A stretch of DNA of 64,000 bases, taken from the NCBI RefSeq assembly GCF_003369915.1, contig NC_046675.1:6014001-6078000 (forward strand), written 5' to 3'. The position numbers and the translations under genes are program-made. Positions 12,201-24,105 of this stretch are shown one piece after another (position 1 is the stretch's first letter; each line of letters starts with the position of its first letter). Under the pieces are notes generated by a model that saw nothing but the letters and a program-made list of their open reading frames with translations, was not told the DNA's origin and did no database searches. This DNA is from Drosophila miranda. Lineage: Eukaryota; Arthropoda; Insecta; Diptera; Drosophilidae.

Positions 12201-14947
12201 CTTAATAGTTTAATCGTAATTAAGGTCTTCATAGATCATAGTAAGTTTCTTGAAACGAATGCGACAAAACAATCTATTTGTTGAGGATAAGCACAAACGA
12301 AATATTACTCATAGAAAAGCAATTAGAAACTTCCTTTTGGTGGGAAAAATATAAAGAAATCGTAGGTGTCTCCGTTCCCTGAAACCTAATACGCTGCTCA
12401 TTAATATCCGCGTGTTTATACAATTACTAATACCCCATAATTACATCACTTGAGTATCATTGATGTGGGGTAAATACAGAGACCAAAATAAACAAGAAAA
12501 TTTGGCAATGGAGTGCGACATGGGGCATGCATTATGGATTGTTTTAGGCCGCTATTACATAGAATCCATTAGGCATTAGCCGAAAGTGAAGAAAGTCAAA
12601 CAAGGTGGAGGTTCGAGGCCGGAGCTGTGAAAGATGCCCCTGGCCCCAGGCCCCAAGCCCTAGGCCCCATTTCATTGAACGTACTCGCACTTGCACTCGC
12701 AGTCATATGTTTATTGTTTAATTGTCGAAACCTGTTAACTAAACAGTTTACTTGATCCACAGCCGGTTGGATGGATGGATGGATGGATGGGTTGGACGCA
12801 CGCGTCCAAACACTGCCTGATGTGTCACAATAGAAATTAGCGTAAACTGTTTTAACGCCAGGCATACGGGCACCGCCCCTGGGACTTACTTGCCTTGGGC
12901 CGATCCGTCGGGCTGGGGTTGGGGGGCATTCACGTACTTGAGTCTGGGTATCTGGTGGGTATCCGGTGGTCAATGCCGCCACTGGGCCAGTGGAGCGTCA
13001 GGCCAACCGGTCCATTGATGAAATGGTCTCGGGCAGTAAGTTAAATGAAGTCCAATAATACGAGTATCGTATGTGCACAGCATTTACAACCCCTTGCGCA
13101 GATATTGGTGGGTTATTAAAAAGCCATATAAGCAAACAGAAAACGCTCTCCAGGTCGTGGACGCTCCACTGAATGGATTGAGTGAGAGTGAGAGACTGGG
13201 AAGTAGTTCCCCAGAAGGGGGCATACACCGGGGCTGACGTCGTCAATTGTCTTTCGAGTACGTAAACATAAACACCAGAAAACCGACACACACCATCCAT
13301 AGCTTTTCAAACTTCCATGGGCACTACTACGCTGGGTTATGGTATGGTGTGTGAGTGTTGTGCCGGTGCCAGTGCCAGTACTTCGACTGTCTGGGGGGCA
13401 GAGGCCGAGCCGGGCTGGGCCGGGCCACATCCTAAATAAGCAGACGACCGTTTTCATTAGGCAACAGGTTATTGCAATTCAGCGAAAACAACGGCGACAT
13501 ACGACAGACTACAATACGAGCCAAGCAGCCACCGCCACACTCAGAGTCTGAGCCTGAGCCAAAAAAAAAAAAAGAAAAAATGTAAGTAGCTCCCAAAAAT
13601 GTATACACTGCTCAAAACCAATTGTATTTCATGAATACATTGTACGTATGTGATGTGCATAACTTTCAGTGGGTTCCGTTCCGTATTGTTGCGCCTTTTG
13701 AGAGTATTTATCATCCTTTATCTTCCAGTTGGTTTGTCTCTTGCATATCCAAGTGGGGCTCGGTTCCTGTTACTTCGATTGATCCACTGTCGATCATGTA
13801 TAGATATAGATATGACTTATCCAGAGATAATGCAACCAAATGAATCACTGAATTTAAATATTTATACTCAGGGAAGGCTCCCTTGAATGCAATAGCGAGG
13901 TGTGACCCCAAGATTGACAAATGATTGACAGAGATTCGATCTGTAAATCCAAGTGTTGTCCGTGAGAAGAGCTTTACCGGTATTACGCATGCGAGTATGA
14001 TCTACCTATGGGTTTCTCCCTACGACAAGGTCAATTCCACTTTCTTCTCGCATTTCTCAGAGCTAACATTGAAGCTTTGATGCCGCCCACTGTACGGGAG
14101 CGGCGTTGACACCTTTGGGTAGGGAGCGTTCTCTCTTTCATTAAGCTGTTATAATTGCTCAAATTGCCATGGCGGAATGCCAAGTCATTTGGGCAGGCAG
14201 TTCCGGGGGCAGCGTGTGTAGGTGTGGCGGGGCTAGCTGTGGATATTATGCACAGTGTACGTACAGCTCTGTACTTTCTGCCAGAGAGCATGGGAGCAGC
14301 AGCAGCAGCAGAAGCGGCAGAGACGGAGGTGGCTTTTGGATGCGCCGATGTTTTTGGGCGCTCAGGTACTACGGCATGCAGGTGGCTGGAACAGCAGCAG
14401 CAGCGGCGGCGGCGGCTTAGTGACAGGCAGACAGCAGGCCGGTTGGAGCTTGGCTTGGCGCTGGGTAACAAGCCCTGCGAGTCGCGGACGCATGCGCAGT
14501 CGATAAAGCACATTCGAATCGAACGTTAGCAGCGGTACCGCCGGGCCGAGCACGAGACCACGAGACCACGAAAACGACGAAAAATAGCGGCGTAAAACGA
14601 CGGCGACGAACGACGAACGACAACGGCACTTTGATTGCAATTTTCATTCATATTCATTCATGCGAACGTATGTACGAGTAGCGCGACTGTTTCGGCCTTT
14701 TTGAAAGCTCTTCTGGCGGCTGGTCTGCTGTTCGGCCGTACTTTCTTTTCGCACTCACGATCCCCAGTCCCAGTCCTAGGTACCAATCCCAATCCTTGGG
14801 CAGCTGGGGTACCGCGTGGCAGCCAGCTTTCGTTTTCGATCGATACGAGGCACGACCCCGTTCGGACCGGTTCAGGCTTCTACGGCTGCGTTACTTAATC
14901 CCCACCACATCCCAGCAGCGTTCATGTAATCATAATCCTGGACAGCC
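9274..14947. other. non-coding intergenic region between divergent genes
   Basis: This 5.7-kb stretch separates the 5' ends of the minus-strand acidic membrane gene and the plus-strand lipase gene, so both promoters must lie within or near it. Reading frames are short and overlap on both strands without coding character. Simple repeats include a GATG/GGAT tract near 12769-12790 and a poly-A run near 13561-13575. A GTGT tract near 9830-9853 and GC-rich trinucleotide runs near 14297-14415 give accidental frames. Confidence 0.6.
12769..12790. repeat. GGAT tetranucleotide microsatellite
   Basis: About five tandem copies of GGAT are visible. Nothing connects them to a gene. Confidence 0.8.
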
Positions 14948-16567
14948 ATGCGATCGCTGCCTCTGCCTCTGGATACCGTCGGGCTGGTGTCGCTGATCGT
15001 TGTCGCTATGTGGTGGCTGCAACAGGTGACGGCCACCCTACGTCAATCCCGCGAAATTATCATAACAGATGCGGTAGGTATCCAGAGGGGCGCCTCAATC
15101 GAGGGGGGGGGTTCGGAGCGTATCGGATCTGGGGAGGCCCTGGCGCGCACAGCGGCTCGCTCGCAGAATTCCTAATTACCTGAATGTCACAACGCACGCG
15201 TCTCGTGGCCTCCAAATGTCAAGCAGTATACGAATAAATGTGCCAACATTTTGTGTGTTTCGTTTGTGTTTCGACTTTTGGGCTTCGCCTCGGATCGTGT
15301 GTGCTGTTTGCACAGAGTGAGACAAACTTCCTGGCTCCACTCCACCACTAATGATGTGTCGTTGCAGGTGCGGCGCATACAGAACGATGGCTACAACGTC
15401 GAACGCCACACGGTGACAACAAAGGATGGCTATGTGCTGACGCTACATCGCATACCGCAGGTGGACCCCAATGATGGCACAGTGCTGCGCCGACCCGTTG
15501 TCTTCCTGCTCTCCGGCCTGTACGCCTCGTCGGATGTGTGAGTAATACCAGAGGGAGCGCTGCTTCCGCTTGCCCCAGATACGAGAACACTCGCGAACTG
15601 CATTTCCCATTTGCCTTGCAGCTGGCTGCTGAACGGACGCGAAGATTCGCTGGCCTATCTACTGTGGCGCGCCGGCTACGATGTGTGGCTGGGCAACAAT
15701 CGGGGGAACATCTACTGCCGGCATAACCTCTGGATGAACGCCACAGAGAGGGAGTTCTGGAACTTCAGCTGGCACGAGATGAGCATCTACGACATGCCCG
15801 CCCAGGTTGACTACGTGCTGCGAGCCAGCGGTGTGGCGAGGATGCACTTCGTGGGCATCTCGCAGGGCGGCACCATCTTCCTCGTGTTCAACTCGATGAT
15901 GCCGCAATATAATACGGTCTTCAAGACGGCCACCCTGCTGGCTCCGGTGGCCTATGTGAGTAATACGAAGAGCGGGCTGGCCAAGATCGTCGGACCCATA
16001 CTGGGGACGCGCAACTACATCTCCAAGATGCTCGAGGGCGTCGAGATGTTCTCCACGAACAAGTTCTTCAAGAAGCTCCTCTCAATGACCTGCCTGGATA
16101 ACGAGAAGCCGCTGGTGTGCATCACGCGCCTCTGGCCCGCCGTTGGCTACGACACTCGGTTCCTTAACAAAACCCTTCTGCCGGATCTGATGGCCAACTT
16201 CCCCACTGGCGGATCAGTCAAGCAGCTGATGCACTACTTCCAGGGCTACGTATCCACCAAGTTCCGGCAGTACGACTACGGCCCGGAGCGGAACTGGCTG
16301 CACTACCAGCAACTGGAGCCGCCGGAGTATGCCCTGGAGAAGGTGTCGACACCCATAACCATTTTCTTCTCGGAAAACGACTACATTGTCGCCCCGGCCG
16401 ACATCTGGAAGCTCTTGACGCGGCTGCCCAATGTCGAGGCCGCGTACAAGGTGCCCTGGAAGCGATGGAATCATTTCGATTTCATCTGCGGCCTGGGGGT
16501 ACGAGAATACATCTTCGACAACATAGTGGTATCCATGAATCGCTACGAGCACCGACGACGTCGCTAG
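14948..16567 (+). CDS. acid lipase family alpha/beta hydrolase (lipase 1)
   Basis: Three exons (14948-15073, 15368-15537, 15622-16567) join in phase to 413 aa. The protein starts with an N-terminal hydrophobic segment (VGLVSLIVVAMWWL), consistent with a secretory signal. The family-typical entry DGYVLTLHRIP and the GYDVWLGNNRGN block follow. The nucleophile elbow is GISQG (Ser near residue 179), then Asp in SENDYIV (about 351) and His in WNHFDF (about 382), completing a lipase triad. The length and blocks match the lysosomal or gastric acid lipase family, which hydrolyses triacylglycerols or cholesteryl esters in gut lumen or lysosome (family knowledge). The tail ends in a run of Arg. It converges on lipase 2; about 200 bp separate their stop codons. 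AATAAA at 16709 is the likely poly(A) signal. Substrate and tissue cannot be read from sequence. Confidence 0.9.
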
Positions 16568-16767
16568 AGATGCCCTCGAAATGGATGGAAAGGCCAGAGA
16601 AGGGCTGCAGCCAGAACTATCAATAGTGCCAAAAAAATAACTTGTAAATTTACGAACTAGAGTCTTTGGTTGATCCGGCGATCAACTCTGAATCAACGCG
16701 TACTGATTAATAAATAAATAATATATTTAGCTTAGAGTAGATCCCAAATCACATCGATAGCCTTCAT

Positions 16768-18012
16768 TTATTTATTTCGGTCCGTTTCGTACTTACTGAT
16801 GAGCTTTACAATCGGCCTATTCAGAGTTGTACCCACAGCACGTGCAAACTGAAACTCAATGTGACTATAATACGGAATATGATGTAGTTCACATAAGGAC
16901 AATTTCTCTGCCAGAAGGAGCACATTCTCCTTAGATACCACAAAGTCAGAGGAGCTGTAGTAGAGATTGATCGGAGACTTTGGCTTCACATACTTCAGGG
17001 GATAATCGGGCGGCCGTGAGCTCCCATAGATAAGCCTGTTCGTCTTTTTGCCATGATCGTACATACAGAATCTCGACGACATTTTTAGTTGCAGGTAATG
17101 CTTCAGCTGTCTCGACGAGATCCCCGCCGGAAGGGTTTTCAGAATAAGCATTATAATAGCCTTTGAGGATTAGGTGTGCGTCATAAGTTTAGCATTTTAT
17201 CAATTGATACTCACTTTGCTGATTTGATCCCCATTTATACCGTATACCATCATAAATAAAGACGTGCAAATCGATTTCATTGGTCGGACACTGCAAAATA
17301 TCGAGGCCCAACTGGTTATTCCGTGGCGGTTACTAAACCACTCTCGGTCGTCAAATGCCAGGATTACTTTTTCAACGATGCTGCCCAAACCCGTGTTCAT
17401 GTTTTTAAGAAACGCGGCAGGTGCCGTCAAGTGTGATGTCTTAATTTTTTCGTTATATTCTGGCCGCATACTGAGCATCACGAGAAATTGGGTGGCCCCT
17501 TGAGAGTACCCCACATAGTGCAGGGATCTTTGGCAAGTTCTATCCAAAACGTAGTCAATGCTCGCGGGCAGGTCCCTAGTGCCCATTTCATGCCAGCTAA
17601 AATTCCAAAAACTTTTGTGCTTGGGATCCATGTATTTGTGTAGGCGAGAGTAGGTGTTTCCCCGTGAGTTTCCCAGCCACACATCGAATCCCGCATCTGC
17701 GAGCAAGTAGGGAAGGCCGTCAGAGGGTCCGATCAACAGATAGGCGTCCGAGGAGCCGCTCATTCCATGCATAATAAAGACCACCGGCTTGGGGCTTTGT
17801 GCATTTGTTGCGTTGGGCGAATTTGGAATGTGTACTAGCTTTAGTATATAGTTATCGGTTGTTTCCACGGAGTGCTGCTCCACTGGATAATTGTAAGAAG
17901 CTAGAATTTCCGGCTAAAATTCCGATTTTAAAGAATACTTATTGCAACATCTTACTATTTCACTCACGCCGGACGTGTACGATGAATATACCAGGAAAAG
18001 GCCTATAAACAT
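16768..18012 (-). CDS. acid lipase family alpha/beta hydrolase (lipase 2)
   Basis: Three exons (18012-17968, 17913-17215, 17160-16768) join in phase to 378 aa. The first exon encodes only 15 residues (MFIGLFLVYSSYTSG), a short hydrophobic start that serves as signal peptide. The second opens with the conserved YPVEQHSVETTDNYILKL. GYDVWLGNSRGN-type residues (here FDVWLGNSRGN), the elbow GYSQG, Asp in YYSSSDFVV and His in YSHIEFQ are all present, so the enzyme looks catalytically intact. Introns are 54 bp each. The acceptor before exon 3 (CCTCAAAG) has a weak pyrimidine tract, but the alignment with lipases 3 and 4 requires it. It is clearly more diverged than the lipase 3/4 pair, so it is an older duplicate. 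Confidence 0.87.
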
Positions 18013-18497
18013 TTTGTTACCGATGTAATCGATTGCTTTACTGTAACTAACAATCGATCGTAGGAATTTTCAAGCTGTTGGTTCCGTATACAACTTAAAG
18101 CCTTGCAAATTCGATTAAGCTATTACAACAATTCGCTACTGAAAATTGTAGAGTTGATGTATTGCTGAAGAGATGCAATATCTTGATCTTAGGCTCTGCA
18201 TAGAGGATTTAAACAAGGAATTCGTTGTGGAAACAAAGAGAAATTGCAATCCACTTTCTAAGTCGTACCGGAAAGAACTACATTAATTTTAAACTTACGA
18301 CCGATGATGTTATTTTCATGCAGAAAATTCAATTGTCTCCAGTTCGTATGGTGGGTCTGCTTTAGGGCCGGACAGAACAAAGCAGGATGGATGGAAGTTT
18401 TCATAAAAATTACCACTTAGACTTTCGTTTTGTAAGGAGCTCTTCAGTTTAATAGATATCGTATACGCATCTTACTGGTACTACTCTTACTTATTCA
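18013..18497. other. intergenic, no gene seen
   Basis: AT-rich spacer between the 5' end of lipase 2 and the 3' end of lipase 3. It must hold the lipase 2 promoter. No coding or repeat structure is evident apart from the start of the duplicated block near 18474. Confidence 0.6.
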
Positions 18498-19806
18498 TTA
18501 GCGGTGATGCTGATTAGCTTCGCTTAAACGAGATTCAAAAGCATTGGCAATGTTAACAATATCATTGTTAACATAAAACTTTAGATTATTGCCGAACACA
18601 TAGTCAATGTGACCCCAGTCGGACAATTGATGACGATGTCCCCGTGCGTTGGGCAAAGAATGGATGGTCAGCAGTACATCCTCGACGGCTGCCATACCAT
18701 CGTTGTCGCTATAGTAAAAATCAATGGGGCTCAAAGGGTTTACTTCATTTAGCGGATAGTCTGGTGGATCTGTGGTGCCATAGATCGCGAGATTCTCCCT
18801 TTTTCCGAAGTCGTAGAGGGCGAATCGGCCGGAATCGATAAGTTGGGCATAATGCTTAATTTGTCGAGTTGAAATACCCGCTGCAGCAGTGGCCGCAATC
18901 GCCGGCAATAGTGTCTGGGAAAGATAACTGATATGGTATCGATATGATATGATTAGGGGATAGTGGACATCACAAACCGTATTTAAATGTTTTGAGGGAC
19001 CGCCAGAGATCAGAAAGGCAAAATTTCGGCATAATGTGTGTCTTATAAGAAGTACGCTGCACAGGGACGAAAATATTTTGCTCCAAAATGGAGTATTATA
19101 CATCAACTCCATGTCGCCCAGCTGAAGGTAAAAGTTCTTTATAATTTTGAATAGCTTTGATGGCATTTTTCCGCTGAAAGCAACCGGCCCGAGAAGATGG
19201 CTCGTCTTCACTTTGATATTATACTCAGGTCGCATCGAGAGCATCGCCAGAAAAGATGTAGCTCCCTGCGAGTGGCCCACATAGTGAACAGCCGTTTGTC
19301 CAGTCATACTCAGTATAAAGTCGATCGTGGTGGTGGTGTCATATATTCCGATTTCGTGCCAGTCGAATCGCCAGAAATCCTTGTTATTAGGGCTAATGGT
19401 CCGGTGCTTACGTGAATAGGTGTTCCCCCGGCTGTTGATCAGCCAAACGTCATAGCCCTCGTCGGCCAGTAGGAATGGCAGACCTTGGTCTGGTCCGATA
19501 ATCACCCAGTAGTCAGAGGAGCAAGTCATGCCATGGACGAAAAGGACGGCGGGCTTCGGTCCCGACGAGCTGGGACGGCGAGGAGAGTTCGGAATCCGAT
19601 AGAGGGCAAGTATGTAACCATCTTGGGTCACCGCCGTATGCTTCTCCACGGGATAGTTGTGCATCCTGATATAGTCGCCCTGGCAGCACAATGCGATAAT
19701 AACAACGAAATAGCCCCCAAGACACAGCACTCACCGTATCCATCAGAGCGAGTCCCCCCAATATGTTCACCACAAGAACTATCCACCTTAAGAGGATCTG
19801 TGCCAT
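18498..19806 (-). CDS. acid lipase family hydrolase, tandem copy A (lipase 3)
   Basis: Three exons (19806-19735, 19679-18978, 18914-18498) join in phase to 396 aa. Exon 1 encodes MAQILLRWIVLVVNILGG, a signal peptide. Exon 2 carries YPVEKHTAVTQDGYILALYR, the oxyanion-region HGM, DVWLINSRGN and the elbow GHSQG (Ser about 161). Exon 3 supplies Asp in YYSDND and His in WGHIDYV. Removing intron 2 gives HLNT-TLLPAI, the family-typical junction. That intron (18915-18977, 63 bp) has a weak GTTTGT donor and happens to be open in frame, so an unspliced reading frame crosses it. It is nearly identical to the copy at 20533-21841, offset by exactly 2035 bp. Confidence 0.9.
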
Positions 19807-20532
19807 AATACGATTCGATTTCGCTGGGAAATAGTTCGATACTAAATCGATGCAGCGTTAAAATATATACGAGATTTTTTTTGGCATACATTTCAGTAGC
19901 ATTCAAATCAGATGAGATTCAGGTCTTAGTCACGGTTAGATTGAATAAGCTCTCTGTAGATGACGTTTGCGGCGTTAACATAGTCAAAATTTTTATTTTC
20001 CACGTGATACGGAGAACAATAATCCTGCGTCCTTCAAACCAATTTTATACCAAGTAACACTTGGAATATACAAATGTTTAAAGGGACTTGCGACAGGGGG
20101 GCATTCTTTATTCTGGCTTATGTGTGTTGCGTTTTTTTCTTAATTTCAGGTGTGCAGAAGGGGGACTGGAAAATATTGCAAATAAACTTGATCCATCCAA
20201 AAAGTATGCAACCAGTATGTATGCACACTCCCCGACACTTGAATACGACACACTAAATCGTACACTTTAGGCACTACTATTTCCGGCACAAGCCCAAGTA
20301 AACGGTGAACTTACTTTTCCTCAAATCTCTATTCAACTTAGCATAAGTTAAAAAAAAAAATAGTATCAATATTCATTAAAGTTGATTAAGGAAAACAATT
20401 TAATTGTAATAACTCAAATTTCCGTTCTTAAAAAATGCGACACTAGAATACGATAATCATATTGAAAAATTTTTTATTTTGGATGTATCTTCTATATATC
20501 TTGGTACTACTGGTACTACTCTTACTTATTCA
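19807..20532. other. spacer between duplicated lipases
   Basis: The first 175 bp upstream of lipase 3 match the sequence upstream of lipase 4, so they probably hold the shared promoter. The remainder is unique AT-rich DNA plus a segment resembling 22135-22370. No gene is seen. Confidence 0.6.
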
Positions 20533-21841
20533 TTAGCGGTGATGCTGATTAGCTTCGCTTAAACGAGATTCAAAAGCATTGGCAATGTTAACAATATCAT
20601 TGTTAACATAAAACTTTAGATTATTGCCGAACACATAGTCAATGTGACCCCAGTCGGACAATTGATGACGATGTCCCCGTGCGTTGGGCAAAGAATGGAT
20701 GGTCAGCAGTACATCCTCGACGGCTGCCATACCATCGTTGTCGCTATAGTAAAAATCAATGGGGCTCAAAGGGTTTACTTCATTTAGCGGATAGTCTGGT
20801 GGATCTGTGGTGCCATAGATCGCGAGATTCTCCCTTTTTCCGAAGTCGTAGAGGGCGAATCGGCCGGAATCGATAAGTTGGGCATAATGCTTAATTTGTC
20901 GAGTTGAAATACCCGCTGAAGCAGTGGCCGCCATCGCCGGCAATAGTGTCTGGGAAAGATAACTGATATGGTATCGATATGATATGATTAGCGGATAATG
21001 GACAGCACGAACCATATTTAAATGTCTTGAAGAACCGCCGGAAATCAGAAAGGCCATATTTCGGCATAATGTGTGTCTTAGAAGGAGTACGGTGCACAGG
21101 GACGAAAATATTCGGCTCCAAAAGGGAGTATTATACATCAACTCCATGTCGCCCAGCTGAAGGTAAAAGGTATTTATAGCTTTATATAGCTTTGATGGCA
21201 TTTTTCCGCTGAAAGCAACCGGCCCGAGAAGATGGCTCGTCTTCACTTTGATATTATACTCAGGTCGCATCGAGAGCATCGCCAGAAAAGAAGTAGCTCC
21301 CTGCGAGTGGCCCACATAGTGGACAGCCGTTTGTCCAGTCATACTCAGTATAAAGTCGATGGAGGTTGTGGTGTCATATATTCCGATTTCGTGCCAGTCG
21401 AACTGCCAGAAATCCTCGCTATTAGGGCTAATGGTGAGGTGCTTACGTGAATAGGTGTTCCCCCGGCTGTTGATCAGCCAAACGTCATAGCCCTCGTCGG
21501 CCAGTAGGAATGGCAGACCTTGGTCTGGTCCGATAATCACCCAGTAGTCAGAGGAGCAAGTCATGCCATGGACGAAAAGGACGGCGGGCTTCGGTCCCGA
21601 CGTGCTGGGACGGCGAGGAGAGTTCGGAATCCGATAGAGGGCAAGTATGTAACCATCTTGGGTCACCGCCGTATGCTTCTCCACGGGATAGTTGTGCATC
21701 CTGATATAGTCGCCCTGGCAGCACAATGCGATAATAACAACGAAATAGCCCCCAAGACACAGCACTCACCGTATCCATCAGAGCGAGTCCCCCCAATATG
21801 TTCACCACAAGAACTATCCACCTTAAGAGGATCTGTGTCAT
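20533..21841 (-). CDS. acid lipase family hydrolase, tandem copy B (lipase 4)
   Basis: Three exons parallel those of lipase 3 (21841-21770, 21714-21013, 20949-20533) and give 396 aa. The signal peptide (MTQILLRWIVLVVNILGG), elbow GHSQG, Asp in YYSDND and His in WGHIDYV are intact. It differs from lipase 3 by one residue in the signal peptide and by scattered residues mostly between the elbow and intron 2. Examples are SKLYKAINTF in place of SKLFKIIKNF and SSRHLNM in place of PSKHLNT. Intron 2 has a GTTCGT donor and is again 63 bp without an in-frame stop. Both copies look functional. Confidence 0.9.
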
Positions 21842-23043
21842 AATACGATTCGATTTCGCTGGGAAATAGTTCGATACTAAATCGATGCAGCGTTAAAATA
21901 TATACGAGATTTTTTTTGGCATACATTTAAATAGCATTCAAATCAGATGAGATTCAGGTCTTAGTCACGGTTAGATTGAATAAGCTCTCTGTAGATGACG
22001 TTTGCGGCGTTAACATATTGAAATATTGAAAATATTGAAAATAAACTTGAGCTGCCTATTTTCTTGGACGTTGACACGCAATGACTGCATCTTGCAAGAG
22101 GCGATACAATTACTGCACCGTCAAGTGGCCCACCGTCACATCCATCCAAAAAGTATGCAACCAGTATGTATGTACACTCGCCGACACTTGAATACGACAC
22201 ACTAAATCGAACACTTCAGGCACTAATATTTCCGGCACAAGCCAAAGAAAACGGTGAACTTAATTTCCCTCTCTATTAGGATAAATTAAAAAAAAAAGTA
22301 GTTGTAATATTCATCAAAGTAGATTGAGGAAAACAATTTAATTGAAATACGACAAACATATTGAGAAATGTTTTATTTTGGCTGAGGTCGCGACCGGACA
22401 TCGAAAACATTCACAAAAATCAATTAGAGCGTCCTTAATATGAGAAAGAAATTTGGGTTATGGTAAGTCCTATTCAAAGGACGAAAAATCGAAAATAAAA
22501 GCCTCGAAGAAAGTAGGTCCATCAATAATGAAAATAAGTGATAGCATTGGTAAAACTAGATGTGTTCTAAGTGATTTCATAAAGAACGGGTAAAATTATG
22601 GAAAAAACATACAAAAAACCGAACCAGAAATTCTTGTTCTGAGATCGCTACGTAAAACCTCATTTAAAAATCTAAAACTGAACTTTAAGCTGGTGCTAAA
22701 ATCATACAACATATTTTTTCGGACTGTAATTAATATAAAACCTCAGCCAACGGACGAAAACTTAGAATACTCCCGTACTTTTGCAATATTCAATATTCAC
22801 GCTATTATTGTAGGGTGAGCAAATAGGTCGAGTTTCAAATCAGCTTGGAAAACAGAATTTTGAAATTAATTAATGGAAATAGGTTATAAATAAGTCCATA
22901 CTTATAGCGGATACCAGTTGACCAGCAACAATGACGTTACATTCCGTTTTATGCTTTGACTTTGTTTGTTTAAACCCAATTTTAGACACAATAGAAAACG
23001 AGGGGGAACGTTGTGAGTTGCTGCGGACACCGCAACTCTACGG

Positions 23044-24105
23044 TTATACCCGATACTAAGTCAGTATGGCTCTCCTCCGGCAGACGCCGCTAATATTAAA
23101 CGACACGACAAGGAGTGCGTGCGAGAGAGACAGAAAATCAGTCTGAGCGTGACGTCGGGCGCTGCGTGGCCACTCCAAATTGATTTGTTCCTATTGGCTA
23201 TAAAAATGATCTGATCTGATCCAGATTCAGCAATCTGATAGATATGGTCATTATCTATGATTCTGCGTTTTTAGTTTTCTCGAATGTGCAATATTGTGGA
23301 TGCAACAGATTTTCGTCCTTTGTGTGGGCGAAAGGGGGTGGGGCGAAATTTTGAGATACACGTTTTATAGTAAAATCTAACAGGAGTGCGGATACCAAAT
23401 TTGGTTACTCTAGCCTTAATAGTCTCTGAGATTTTTGAATATCCCCAGATTTTCGTCCTTTGCGGGGGCGGAAGGGGGTGTGGCGAAATTTTGAAACAAA
23501 CTCGTCTCGGTCCGATATATTAGGAGTGTGGATACCAAATTTGGTTGCTCTAGCTTTTGTAGTCTCTGAGATCTAGGCGCTAATGTTTTACTCTAAGCAA
23601 AGCCGCCTATGCTACGTGTGTGTTAGAGAGAGACAGGGCGAGAAAAAATGAAATTGTTTTCTTGATGCTGGCTATAATAATAATACGATCCAATTCAGAT
23701 TCCGCAGTCTTAAATATATGGTCATTCTCTACAATTCTACGTTTTTGGTTTTCTTATATCTTTAAAATTGTGGATGCCACAGATTTTCGTCCTTTGTGGG
23801 GGCGGAAGTGGGCGGGGCGAAGTTTTGAAATATTTTTGTAGCAGTGACATATCACAGAAGTCTGGATCCAAAACATCGTTGCTCTAGCTCTTATAGTCTT
23901 TGAGCACTAGGCGCTGAAGGGGACGGACAGACGGACAGACGGACGGACGGACAGACAGACAGGGCTCAATCGACTCGGCTATTGATGCTGATCAAGAATA
24001 TATATACTTTATGGGGTCGGAAACGATTCCTTCTGGACGTTACACACATCCACTTTTACCACAAATCTAATATACCCCAATACTCATTTTGAGTATCGGG
24101 TATAA
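23044..24105. mobile_element. modular dispersed repeat with 14-bp inverted ends, DINE-1/INE-1-like
   Basis: The ends TTATACCCGATACT (23044-23057) and AGTATCGGGTATAA (24092-24105) are perfect inverted copies. Inside, a block beginning CAGATTTTCGTCCTTTG occurs three times (about 23309, 23449, 23780), and a TATGGTCATT block twice (about 23240, 23716). A CTCTAG-to-CTGAGA block also recurs. A GACAGACG/GACGGACG microsatellite (about 23926-23962) precedes a conserved-looking AAGAATATATATACTTTATG segment. Inverted ends, a GTCY-type microsatellite and no open frame resemble non-autonomous Helitron-like DINE-1/INE-1 elements (established knowledge of that architecture). The family name is inference. 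Confidence 0.7.
23926..23962. repeat. GACA/GACG/GACGG microsatellite inside the dispersed repeat
   Basis: Tandem GAC-based tetranucleotides, the GTCY-type tract that typifies DINE-1-like elements. Confidence 0.8.

Larger units (their letters stand above)
18474..22016. repeat. direct tandem duplication containing lipases 3 and 4
   Basis: The block 18474-19981 recurs at 20509-22016 with a constant 2035-bp offset. It includes both whole genes and about 175 bp of upstream sequence. A further shared segment lies upstream: about 20186-20400 resembles 22135-22370, including AAGTATGCAACCAGTATGTA. This suggests the ancestral unit was longer, about 2 kb with flank, and has since lost similarity in between. 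Gene ends are almost identical while the middle of exon 2 differs more. Confidence 0.9.

Noticed and set aside
14155-14529. Overlapping frames on both strands near 14.2-14.5 kb
   Set aside because: They are driven by AGC/GGC trinucleotide runs, with no splice sites, homology-like blocks or start context.
16568-16767. Possible short gene between the convergent lipases
   Set aside because: Only AT-rich 3' UTR with an AATAAATAAATAA run; no open frame.
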